Shown piece by piece: positions 17,742 through 24,343 of a DNA stretch of 46,466 nucleotides (positions are counted from its first letter, which is position 1; each line of letters begins with the position of its first letter). The position numbers and the translations under genes were made by a program. The stretch spans positions 1 through 46,466 of the forward strand of contig CAYZVM010000015.1 of assembly GCA_964481485.1 (NCBI GenBank), written 5' to 3'. The notes below the pieces were generated by a model. The model saw nothing but the letters and a program-made list of their open reading frames with translations. It was not told where the DNA came from and did not search any database. The DNA is from M3007 sp964481485 (GTDB taxonomy: Bacteria; Bacteroidota; Bacteroidia; Chitinophagales; Saprospiraceae).

Positions 17742-18965
17742 TCAACGTGATGCCGACTTCACTACTTTGTTCATGGTCGTTTTTTCGCCTGTTTTGCACT
17801 GCACGAAATAAACGCCTGAAGTCAAATTGGGCAATTCGAGGCGATAAAACCCAGCAGTGAGTTTTTTTTGCGGCAGCACCACAGCTACGATACGACCCGT
17901 TTCGTCGGTCATTTCTACGGCGACTGTTGTAGATTTTTTCAATTCGATATCCAGCGTGGCTTTTTCGTAGTAGGGATTGGGGTAAATTTTCAAGTCAAAA
18001 ATATCCTGTTTGGGGCCACTGCCGGCTTGCAACACTTCTTCGCTGCGTTTCACGGCGCGGTTGAGGCGTGCATCTTTGGCAGAAAATGTCGTGGTTGCTT
18101 TGGGTACTGCTGCTGCCCAACGCAGAGCGTTGATTAAGATGCGTGTCGGGTCGCTCTGCTCGTAATAATATTCCATGCCGATGTAAATAATCTTGCCCAG
18201 ACCCATCGGTTTGTAACCGAGCACAGGGATGCCGCGCAATGAAGCGGGGTTTATTTCTTCTTTGGCATCCGTCCAGCAGCTAATCGGCGAGTCTTCTTCT
18301 TGGTAAGCGAACACATCCACCAAAGTCACGAAATCGGGGTCTGAAATCTCCAGCGGGTAAGCGAAGTCGCTCAGGGGGAATTGTTCTGCGGTACCGTCCA
18401 ATATGGGGTGTTCGAGGGAAATTTGATGGAGCACAGGGTCTTGGCAGAAATAGCCGAACTCTACGTCGAACAAGTCGAATTGTTGCAAAGTCTGGTAATC
18501 ATAAGTACCCGTGAAAACTACCACGCCACCCTGCCGGGCATATTGCGCCAGCAGTTTGCCGTACATTTTGTTCAGTTCGGCATTGCCTTCAAACGGATAA
18601 GTAATCACAACCGCGTCGTGGGTTGCCAATGCCGTGTTCAGGTCGTAAGTCGTCCCTTCCCAAAATTCCGAGATGGAAGAAGCGGGCAATTGCGCCTGAA
18701 TCAGCCCGCGCACCTTGCCGGCATAAGCACTGTCATAAGCGTTGTAGTTGAGCATCAATACGCGCAGTGCCGTGGTCGTGTCGGTATCTGGACGGTTGTC
18801 CAGTGCGATGAAAGACAGGGAAAAATGCTCGTTGCCAAGATGTGACAGCGCTTGCGTTGTGTTGATTGGGAAAAGCCGGTCGTTGCACTTCGGTTTTTCC
18901 GCCCGGAAAGCCGTCAGGCATAAAAAGCCGAACGCCAGTGCGAAAAGTGAGGAAACTCGAAGCAT
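17742..18965 (-). CDS. Secreted T9SS cargo protein with a glutamine-amidotransferase-like (ThuA-like) domain
   Basis: A 407-residue exported protein. Signal peptide MLRVSSLFALAFGFLCLTAFRA. The middle (about 65-285) has the alternating strand-helix pattern of a class I glutamine-amidotransferase/ThuA-like fold: VLMLNYNAYDSAYAGKV, ATHDAVVITYPFEGN, YARQGGVVVFTGTYDY, GKIIYIGMEYYY, RILINALRWA. No catalytic Cys-His-Glu triad is obvious, so it may bind rather than hydrolyse. The last about 80 residues are a T9SS sorting domain with IYPNPY, ending with a basic tail (KVVKSASR). It has a Bacteroidota promoter with ideal spacing upstream (19081-19111) and a terminator downstream, so it is probably monocistronic. 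The N gap lies upstream of the promoter. Confidence 0.72.
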   Translation of the reverse strand: MLRVSSLFALAFGFLCLTAFRAEKPKCNDRLFPINTTQALSHLGNEHFSLSFIALDNRPDTDTTTALRVLMLNYNAYDSAYAGKVRGLIQAQLPASSISEFWEGTTYDLNTALATHDAVVITYPFEGNAELNKMYGKLLAQYARQGGVVVFTGTYDYQTLQQFDLFDVEFGYFCQDPVLHQISLEHPILDGTAEQFPLSDFAYPLEISDPDFVTLVDVFAYQEEDSPISCWTDAKEEINPASLRGIPVLGYKPMGLGKIIYIGMEYYYEQSDPTRILINALRWAAAVPKATTTFSAKDARLNRAVKRSEEVLQAGSGPKQDIFDLKIYPNPYYEKATLDIELKKSTTVAVEMTDETGRIVAVVLPQKKLTAGFYRLELPNLTSGVYFVQCKTGEKTTMNKVVKSASR

Positions 18966-19080
18966 GAGGGTGTAAATTTATTTGTCTATGCGAAAAATGA
19001 TTTTGCCGGGAAACGAAAAAAACGGCCGCTGTTGTACAATGGGCGGCGCATTTTGACAGATGTCGGCAAATTTCGGGCTG
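18966..19080. other. Leader region of the 17742-18965 gene
   Basis: About 115 nt between the promoter at 19081-19111 and the ATG at 18965. I see no small gene or strong hairpin in it. Together with the promoter, the gap and the flank to 19287 it makes a gene-free stretch of 322 nt. Confidence 0.5.
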
Positions 19081-19111
19081 CGAAGGTAGGGTTTTTAGGC
19101 GTTTGCCCAAA
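19081..19111 (-). promoter_or_regulatory. Promoter of the ThuA-like cargo gene
   Basis: On the minus strand TTTG (19111-19108), then 19 nt, then TACCTTCG (19088-19081). The -33 box and spacing are ideal for the Bacteroidota primary sigma factor, and the -7 box differs from TAnnTTTG at one base. Confidence 0.6.
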
Positions 19112-19174
19112 CATTTCCACACCGGCTCAAAAATCGCGCCTGTCAAGGGACAAAAAAACTGCCCAGAGGTTGTA

Positions 19175-19274
19175 NNNNNNNNNNNNNNNNNNNNNNNNNN
19201 NNNNNNNNNNNNNNNNNNNNNNNNNNNNNNNNNNNNNNNNNNNNNNNNNNNNNNNNNNNNNNNNNNNNNNNNNN
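19175..19274. other. Scaffold gap of exactly 100 N
   Basis: One hundred N placed between the ThuA-like gene and the end of the YceI gene. The real gap size is unknown. Confidence 0.99.
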
Positions 19275-19287
19275 TCTTGTTCGGTGC

Positions 19288-19869
19288 TTACTTCTTCGCT
19301 ACCAACGACACTTGAAGGTCGAATTCGTCGTAGATTGTCTTGTCGCCCAAGTTGTCGAAGAACGAGCCAGAGCCAAATCTCACATCATATTCCGAACGGT
19401 CAACAGTGATTTTGCCGGAAGCTTTGATGGTGCCGTTGCTCTCGTTCACTGCAGCCGCGAATTTCACCTCGTTAGTTTTTTCCTTGATGGTCAAGTTGCC
19501 GACGATTTTGTAGTTGCCTTTCGTGTCTTGCGGGATTGCCTTGGTGATCACAAACTTGGCAGTCGGGTATTTTGCCGCGCCAAAAAAGTCGTCGCTTTTG
19601 AGGTGACCCACCAATTTGCCAGCGTATTCGCCTTCGAGGTCGGTGCAGGTGATGGAGTTCATGTCAATGTCGAAAGTACCGCCCGTCAATTTGCCATCGG
19701 CATAAGCAAGATTGCCGTTTTTAACTTTCACATAGCCTGTGTGTTGGCCGGTCACTTTGCGACCCGTCCAAGCAATGGTGCTTGAATTAACGTCCACATT
19801 GTAAGTAGCGGTGTTCTGTGCGGCCATCACGAGAATAGCCAGAAGCGGGAGGAAAAGCAGTTTTTTCAT
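19288..19869 (-). CDS. YceI family protein
   Basis: A 193-residue exported lipocalin-like protein of the YceI family, which binds isoprenoid-type lipids in characterised members and is often linked to acid or osmotic stress. The signal peptide MKKLLFLPLLAILVMAAQ is followed by the typical pattern: YNVDVNSSTIAWTGRKVTG (about 23-41), the internal FDIDMNSITCTD (about 66-77), LKSDDFFGAAKYPTAKFV (about 90-107), NLTIKEKTNEV and FDLQVSLVAKK at the C-terminus. The family hallmark H.k....F.a..yP is present as GHLKSDDFFGAAKYP. The ATG at 19869 is the only sensible start. Two direct 11-bp repeats lie upstream. The neighbours do not point to a pathway; the nearest is ribosomal protein L19, divergently placed. 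Confidence 0.93.
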   Translation of the reverse strand: MKKLLFLPLLAILVMAAQNTATYNVDVNSSTIAWTGRKVTGQHTGYVKVKNGNLAYADGKLTGGTFDIDMNSITCTDLEGEYAGKLVGHLKSDDFFGAAKYPTAKFVITKAIPQDTKGNYKIVGNLTIKEKTNEVKFAAAVNESNGTIKASGKITVDRSEYDVRFGSGSFFDNLGDKTIYDEFDLQVSLVAKK

Positions 19870-20220
19870 GTTTTTTCAAAAAATTTTAGAACAGTGAATG
19901 AATTGAATTCGGAGGTCTTAAAAACAGGGGTAAAGTTAAGTGTTTTAAAAACAGGTGTTACAACATTCAAAGTTAATGGTTGTTTAAAGGCACTGAAACT
20001 TATTTTGCAAGCCGCCCAAACACCTCAAACCGGATTGGTTTTCGCCCAAATGGGCTGTAAAGAAAAGCCCGTCGTTTCGTGGGCGGCGGGCGGCGTAGAT
20101 GAAATAGGCCAATGTGGAGATGAAATCAACCTCTTTGCCTCGGTAAAAATTTAAAACGCTGCTGTAAATTGGTTTCGTGGAAATTTTCAAAACATAATTT
20201 TTTTTTCCGGGGCAGATTTT
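19870..20220. other. Divergent intergenic region between yceI and rplS
   Basis: A gene-free stretch of about 350 nt up to the rplS promoter. It holds the pair of 11-bp direct repeats at 19918-19955. An 86-codon plus frame (19894-20154) contains an internal duplication that simply reflects these repeats, has no family likeness and starts inside the yceI leader, so I do not call it a gene. I see nothing else. Confidence 0.5.
19918..19955. repeat. Pair of 11-bp direct repeats upstream of yceI
   Basis: TTAAAAACAGG occurs at 19918-19928 and again at 19945-19955, with a 27-nt period and partly similar flanks (GGGTAA and TGTTA). They lie 49-86 nt upstream of the yceI ATG on the coding-strand side, where an operator could be. 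The minus strand reads TAACTTTA between them (19938-19931), close to the -7 consensus. Confidence 0.6.
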
Positions 20221-20228
20221 TACCTTTG
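20221..20228 (+). promoter_or_regulatory. -7 box of the rplS promoter
   Basis: TACCTTTG, a full TAnnTTTG match, with a T-rich element (TTTT) 19 nt upstream at 20198-20201. The leader to the ATG at 20267 would be about 30 nt. Confidence 0.6.
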
Positions 20229-20266
20229 CGCCTCCAAAATTTTGACGTTACAAAAATACTCGAACA

Positions 20267-20638
20267 ATGAAAGAGTTGGAAGCCATACAATTCGTCCACG
20301 ATCAACTGCTGACGAAGCCTAAATTCCCAGAATTCAACACGGGCGACACCGTTATTGTCACTTACAAAATCACGGAAGGTGACAAAACCCGTGAACAGGA
20401 CTATCGCGGCGACGTGATTCAAATCAAAGGGCATGGCCTGACGAAGACTTTCACTGTTCGCAAAATGTCGCATGGTGTCGGTGTGGAGCGTATTTTCTCC
20501 TTCTCTAATCCGAACATCGCCGGCATTCAGGTAGTGAAACGCGGTCGTGTTCGCCGCGCGCGCCTTTTCTACCTGCGCGGGTTGGTGGGCAAAAAAGCGC
20601 GCATCAAGGAATTGAAATTGACGACGAGCTCGAATTGA
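20267..20638 (+). CDS. rplS: 50S ribosomal protein L19
   Basis: A 123-residue ribosomal protein at the interface of the 30S and 50S subunits. The full L19 pattern is present: PEFNTGDTVIVTYKITEGDK (about 22-41), DYRGDVIQIKGHGLTKTFTVRK (about 46-67), GVGVERIFSFSNPNI (about 71-85), IQVVKRGRVRRARLFYLRGL (about 88-107) and GKKARIKEL. The length is normal for Bacteroidota. The ATG at 20267 follows a consensus -7 box by about 40 nt, and a strong terminator begins 45 nt after the stop, so the gene is transcribed alone rather than in the rpsP-rimM-trmD operon found in many other phyla. Confidence 0.98.
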   Translation: MKELEAIQFVHDQLLTKPKFPEFNTGDTVIVTYKITEGDKTREQDYRGDVIQIKGHGLTKTFTVRKMSHGVGVERIFSFSNPNIAGIQVVKRGRVRRARLFYLRGLVGKKARIKELKLTTSSN

Positions 20639-20682
20639 TGGGCGATTGCCCGTTCGATTGCTTTTCGCAATTTTCCAACAAG

Positions 20683-20720
20683 AACAGGCTGCCCGGTTTC
20701 CCCGGACAGCCTGTTTTTTA
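20683..20720 (+). terminator. rplS terminator
   Basis: AACAGGCTGCCCGG (20683-20696) pairs with CCGGACAGCCTGTT (20702-20715) with one mismatch and a 5-nt loop, followed by a T run. It may also serve the convergent 20750-21286 gene. Confidence 0.9.
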
Positions 20721-20749
20721 TTTTGCTCAAAAGCATTTTTACGAAAACC

Positions 20750-21286
20750 CTACCCTCTTTTCCGCTCATAGTGCAGCTGCACCAGCCCGCTTGGATAAGC
20801 CTCGCTTTTCAAAAGCGTCAGGTCGTGCTGCGAACGGCCGGGCTTGAACAGCGCAACACCGTCGCCCAACAGCACTGGGATGATGGAAATGACATAGCGG
20901 TCAATCAGGTCGCGCTGTACCAATGCTTGCACCACCTCGGCACCGCCATCGCAGTAAATGTTGAGGCCAGGATTTTGGCGGATGCTGGCGACGAGGTCGG
21001 TCGCATCGCCGTTGAAAAACTCCACATTTTCATCGCTGCCAGTTTGGGTTTTGGACAACACATAACACTTGCGCCCTTTGTGCGGCCATGGGATGCCAAA
21101 ACTCAGCACTTTCTCGTAAGTTTTTCGCCCCATGATGATCGTGTCCACGGTTTCGACAAATTCGGCGTAGCCGTAATCTTCGGGCGGCGCCTCCACCATG
21201 GAAAGCCACCCGATGTCACCGTCGGGTCGGGCAATGTAGCCGTCGAGACTGGCGGCGATGTAGAGGATGAGTTGGCGGTGTTGCAT
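20750..21286 (-). CDS. Dihydrofolate-reductase/RibD-C family protein
   Basis: A 178-residue protein with the dihydrofolate reductase-like fold of the RibD C-terminal domain, most similar in pattern to YyaP/YwjB-like proteins, usually NADPH-dependent reductases of unknown substrate. Visible are ILYIAASLDGYIARPDGDI (residues 7-25), WLSMVEAPPEDYGYAEFV, the strand DTIIMGRKTYEKVLSFG (about 48-64), the nucleotide-binding segment GLNIYCDGGAEVVQALVQRDLID (about 107-128), and YVISIIPVLLGDGVALF. The start is the ATG at 21286. It is the plain family form without a deaminase domain. Convergent with rplS, preceded by the second hexamer array. Confidence 0.88.
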   Translation of the reverse strand: MQHRQLILYIAASLDGYIARPDGDIGWLSMVEAPPEDYGYAEFVETVDTIIMGRKTYEKVLSFGIPWPHKGRKCYVLSKTQTGSDENVEFFNGDATDLVASIRQNPGLNIYCDGGAEVVQALVQRDLIDRYVISIIPVLLGDGVALFKPGRSQHDLTLLKSEAYPSGLVQLHYERKRG

Positions 21287-21322
21287 ATTCGGTTGTTATT
21301 TTTTTACAAAACAACATAGTGG

Positions 21323-21434
21323 GTTTAGAGTGGTTGAGACAGGTTTAGAAGGTTTAGGTTTGGAGTTCAAATCATTGATTTCCAGAGCCGATTTTCATTT
21401 CTAAACCTCTCTAAACTATCGAACCACTCTAAAC
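21323..21434. repeat. Inverted array of GTTTAG/CTAAAC hexamers, copy B
   Basis: GTTTAG-type words begin at 21323, 21333 (GTTGAG), 21343 and 21352; CTAAAC-type words begin at 21401, 21411, 21420 (CGAACC) and 21429. Spacing is always 9 or 10 nt. The left half closely matches that of copy A at 10423, including the GTTGAG in second place. The middle (about 21358-21400) differs between copies. It lies just upstream of the 20750-21286 gene and 11 nt from the stop of the next lipoprotein gene. Confidence 0.85.
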
Positions 21435-21445
21435 CGTATTTTTTG

Positions 21446-22288
21446 TCAATACGAATACGTCGTCGTCAGACTTCCAGAAGGCCGTGTTGTACGTTTGACA
21501 ACGGGCAAACCCTCCTCATTGTAATCGTATTCGTGGGCGGTGACTTCGGTGCTGCCACCGGGCAAACGGCGGGTTTCCCGGCGCGGGTTGTTGAACTGCC
21601 AACGCACTTGCGGCAAGTACGGGTAACGCATCGTCCAACTCGTCGGGTTGATTTTGTCATCGAAATCACTGTATTCCGTCGTTTCGAGCAATTTGTACTG
21701 TTGCTGCCCCGATGTCGAGTCGGTGACCTGTTCATACGTCTCCACTTTTGAAAGGTTGCCTTTTGCATCGTACCCGAGTTGATGCTTATAGACCGAAACT
21801 GGTTCATTCGGCAGATTGCTGACACGCCAAATTTCTTGAGCAATGCGGTCGTTGGCATAAATATAAGTCACCTCTCTCGCCAAATCACCACCCGGATACA
21901 GCTCCTTTGTCGTATGTATCAAGTTGCCGTGGTAAAAGTATTTCACCGAAAAACTGCCCGTGAGATTGACTTCAATAGGTTTGTCCGCAGCATCATACTG
22001 AAAATCATAGACGACGGTGCGGATTTTGGTCGGGTCGCCCTCCACGTACTGCCATTGGAAGCGCAACTGCGACACCTGCCCTTTGGCATTGTAGGTGAAG
22101 GTTTCATGGTCATTTTCCGCCCATTTGAGCTGACTTACGAGTGCATTGGCGGGCAAGGGATTGGGCAGTTCTTGCTGCGGCGGCAGAGGGTTGGGGTTCG
22201 GCTCGTCCACCGGGTCTTTTTTGCAGGCGATAATGCCCAAAAGGACGGCGGAAACGAGCAGTGCTGTTTTGAATGTTTGTTGTTTCAT
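21446..22288 (-). CDS. Lipoprotein with YD/RHS-like strand repeats
   Basis: A 280-residue lipoprotein. The signal peptide has the lipobox LGIIAC with Cys22, followed by a Pro/Asn-rich linker (about 27-50). The rest contains short strands spaced like YD/RHS-type repeats: TFTYNAKGQVSQLRFQW, YDFQYDAADKPIEV, HQLGYDAKGNLSKVETY and EYDYNEEGLPVVKR. In Bacteroidota this pattern occurs in DUF4595-like lipoproteins and extracellular beta-sheet proteins. Function unknown; the lipidation signal indicates an envelope protein. The start is the ATG at 22288. It is followed (in transcript direction) by the hexamer array and the reductase gene. Confidence 0.75.
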   Translation of the reverse strand: MKQQTFKTALLVSAVLLGIIACKKDPVDEPNPNPLPPQQELPNPLPANALVSQLKWAENDHETFTYNAKGQVSQLRFQWQYVEGDPTKIRTVVYDFQYDAADKPIEVNLTGSFSVKYFYHGNLIHTTKELYPGGDLAREVTYIYANDRIAQEIWRVSNLPNEPVSVYKHQLGYDAKGNLSKVETYEQVTDSTSGQQQYKLLETTEYSDFDDKINPTSWTMRYPYLPQVRWQFNNPRRETRRLPGGSTEVTAHEYDYNEEGLPVVKRTTRPSGSLTTTYSY

Positions 22289-22342
22289 AGCTTAAATTTT
22301 AAATTGTTTTTGCAAAACCGGGTCGAGCCAAAAATGGCTCTC

Positions 22343-23068
22343 TCAGCGCACCGGCTGCATATCCACGCCCTCCACATCGGTGCGGAGCAGGAGGCCGGTG
22401 GCGACGGCAGCGATGACCGTGCGGGTCTCGGTATCGAGCGATTCGTCAATCCACACTTTTCCTTTGTTCATGGTGGACACAGCGCCCACCACTTTGCCGC
22501 CGATGCGGAATTCGTGACCATATACGGTCAGTTTTTTCATCCAGTCCGGTTGGCCTTCGAAGCCTCTGATGGCTTCTATGTCAATACGTTGTGTGCCGTT
22601 TTGGGCAAACCCTGCGGAGGCTTTTTCGCGTAGAAAATCGCCATTGGGATTGTGGAGCAGAAAATCCCAATGGGTCGTGCCGATGGAAATATTCCCAGCA
22701 AAAAAGTTTTGGTAGTCGAGCGGGACTCCGAAAAAATCGCGGACGATGGGCAGTTCGGTGCTTTTGAACTTACTGACGCAGGCTACTTCCGCCCGTGTGC
22801 CGTCGGAGCCAAATTGGGTAAAACTCATTTTTTCCTTCGCGCTTTGAAAGCGCACGACAAACGGGATGTCGTACCCTTTCGTCCAGCCGCGCCGGACTTT
22901 ATCCGTCGTGTACGCGCCATAGCGGATGACTTGCCCGATTTGGAGGCCATTGCGCCCTTTCACGGGCATGGCACTGGCGTTCAGTTCAGGGCTTACGGCG
23001 ATTTCAGCGGTGCGGCAGGCGAAAAGGCCGGTGAGTACAAGCATGGAGATGATGGTAACTGGTTTCAT
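22343..23068 (-). CDS. Hypothetical lipoprotein preceded by an ECF-sigma-like shared promoter
   Basis: A 241-residue lipoprotein of no family I recognise. From the ATG at 23068 the signal is MKPVTIISMLVLTGLFACR with Cys18 lipidated. The frame extends 22 codons further to an ATG at 23134 through a hydrophobic stretch (MGHTSILVLLYAVAYLIKRRK), so a longer form cannot be excluded, but the lipobox favours the shorter. The mature part is likely all-beta (repeated short strands such as IGQVIRYGAYTTD, TVYGHEFRIGGKVVGAVS) and ends with a hydrophobic segment VIAAVATGLLLR. It follows the upstream block at 23201-23256, which is shared with the ECF sigma gene. Envelope function is inferred from the signal only. 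Confidence 0.65.
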   Translation of the reverse strand: MKPVTIISMLVLTGLFACRTAEIAVSPELNASAMPVKGRNGLQIGQVIRYGAYTTDKVRRGWTKGYDIPFVVRFQSAKEKMSFTQFGSDGTRAEVACVSKFKSTELPIVRDFFGVPLDYQNFFAGNISIGTTHWDFLLHNPNGDFLREKASAGFAQNGTQRIDIEAIRGFEGQPDWMKKLTVYGHEFRIGGKVVGAVSTMNKGKVWIDESLDTETRTVIAAVATGLLLRTDVEGVDMQPVR

Positions 23069-23200
23069 AATTTTTCTTCTTTTGATGAGATAGGCGACTG
23101 CGTACAGAAGCACCAAAATGGAGGTGTGTCCCATGGCATTTTTTTGAACCCGTCGCTTTCTCTGGCGAGGCTGCGCTGGGTGCTAGTGGGTGTGTTGATT
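23069..23200. other. Leader region of the 22343-23068 gene
   Basis: About 130 nt between the shared promoter block and the ATG at 23068. With the block and the flank to 23428 it makes a gene-free stretch of 360 nt. No family-like open frame is seen in it on either strand. Confidence 0.5.
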
Positions 23201-23256
23201 GTTGTTGCAAAAGTGTCGGCGGCACGGGCTTGCCCGCAAGAATCTGTTGACGAATG
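23201..23256 (-). promoter_or_regulatory. 56-nt promoter/operator block shared with the ECF sigma gene (copy 1)
   Basis: On the minus strand: CATTCGTCAAC (23256-23246), 31 nt, then ACTTTTGCAACAAC (23214-23201). Within the spacer TTG precedes CACTTTTG by 21 nt, a -33/-7-like arrangement. The same two blocks at the same spacing occur at 26442-26497, upstream of the sigma gene, with one base difference in the 14-mer. Confidence 0.65.
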
Positions 23257-23348
23257 CCCAAAAACAAAGTATGAATGACCACCGGCACATAACAGGAAAA
23301 TCACCCCCATCGCCTGACAGTCTGCGTTTTGCTTCGCATAAAACACCA

Positions 23349-23377
23349 ATGCCCGGTCGCAAAAAGCAACCGGGCAT
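23349..23377. terminator. GC-rich hairpin between the AraC gene and its downstream neighbour
   Basis: ATGCCCGGT (23349-23357) pairs with ACCGGGCAT (23369-23377), extended by GC/GC inside. It lies about 50 nt beyond the end of the AraC gene on the minus strand, so termination is likely, although no long T run follows. Confidence 0.5.
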
Positions 23378-23428
23378 GATGATATACACTGTTCTAAAAT
23401 GTTGTAGGACAATGCGATGGAGGCTTGG

Positions 23429-24268
23429 CTATTGAACCCCCAAAGCAAAAGGCACATTGGACTGCGGCACAAACTCGGAAAGGAACGCCGAGGGTTTATT
23501 TCCCGTGAACTCTTTGAAATCGCGGATAAAATGCGACTGGTCGGAGTAGCCAAAATGGTAGGTCACATCCACCCAAGAAGCCTGTGGGTATTGCTGCACA
23601 AAGTCGTAAGCACTTTTGAAGCGAACGATGCGCCCATAAGTTTTTGGGCTGATGCCGAATTGCTCCTGAAAAACCCGCTGCAACTGCCGTTTGCCGACAA
23701 AAACTTTTTCCGCTACCGCATCCACCGATTGGGTGCCGGTCGAATTGCGGATGTATTCCATCGCTTTTGGCAAATAATGTTGCTCTTGGTGTGCGCTAGC
23801 CGCCAATCGCTGGCGAAAATAACCTATCGCCAATTTCACCCTCGTCGCTTCGTCGGGCGCCGATATGATTTGCCCCGTCAGTTCGTCCAACTCATCGGAG
23901 CCTAAAAATTCGTGCAGGCTGGCAAAACTTTGCGCAAGTTGGCTGACGGGTTTGTCGAACAAAGAGACAATTGCCTCCGGCTTGATGTTGAGGCCGAGCA
24001 TCGAGGTGCCGCCATTTGTCGTGAAAAAAATCGGCTCTTGGTGCAGCCCGACAATCATCGCCGCCGGTGCCTTTGTCCATTTCCCGCGCGTAAACACCTC
24101 GTGGATGCTCGGCGATGTATGAAAAATCAATTCAATCATGCCGCCCGGCAAACAAAACTGAACAGGTGAAATTTCTGTCGGGGTACCTTCGACTTTGTAA
24201 CTCCAGATGCCGTCAAAAACAGATTTCAGGTCGTTCGGGATAGGGTAATGGTGCGAGATGATTTTCAT
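23429..24268 (-). CDS. AraC family transcriptional regulator
   Basis: A 279-residue regulator. The N-terminal about 150 residues are a DUF6597-like ligand-binding beta domain (ISPVQFCLPGGMIELIFHTSPSI, GLNIKPEAIVSLFDKPV). The C-terminal part (about 165-265) is the two-helix-turn-helix AraC DNA-binding domain: SVDAVAEKVFVGKRQLQRVF (first HTH), GISPKTYGRIVRFKSAYDF, then WVDVTYHFGYSDQSHFIRDF (second HTH) and the closing FTGNKPSAFLSEF. The ATG at 24268 is clear. It is in the same orientation as its neighbours, with a perfect hairpin upstream (24301-24333) that could be its operator or a terminator. No target gene is obvious. Confidence 0.93.
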   Translation of the reverse strand: MKIISHHYPIPNDLKSVFDGIWSYKVEGTPTEISPVQFCLPGGMIELIFHTSPSIHEVFTRGKWTKAPAAMIVGLHQEPIFFTTNGGTSMLGLNIKPEAIVSLFDKPVSQLAQSFASLHEFLGSDELDELTGQIISAPDEATRVKLAIGYFRQRLAASAHQEQHYLPKAMEYIRNSTGTQSVDAVAEKVFVGKRQLQRVFQEQFGISPKTYGRIVRFKSAYDFVQQYPQASWVDVTYHFGYSDQSHFIRDFKEFTGNKPSAFLSEFVPQSNVPFALGVQ

Positions 24269-24300
24269 TTGCCAAAAATTAAAAAAGTCAAATGGGCAAG

Positions 24301-24333
24301 AGACATTCCATGTTTTTGAAACATGGAATGTCT
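24301..24333. terminator. Perfect 15-bp inverted repeat between the YD-like cargo gene and the AraC gene
   Basis: AGACATTCCATGTTT (24301-24315) and AAACATGGAATGTCT (24319-24333) are perfect reverse complements around a 3-nt loop. It lies 10 nt beyond the cargo stop and 32 nt before the AraC ATG. It may terminate the cargo transcript, although the T run on the minus strand begins only about 15-20 nt after the stem, or be a regulator site. Confidence 0.6.
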
Positions 24334-24343
24334 GCCCAAGAAA

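Noticed and set aside
19894..20154. An 86-codon plus frame between yceI and rplS with a repeated peptide
   Set aside because: The repeated peptide only mirrors the 11-bp DNA repeats; no start signal or family likeness.
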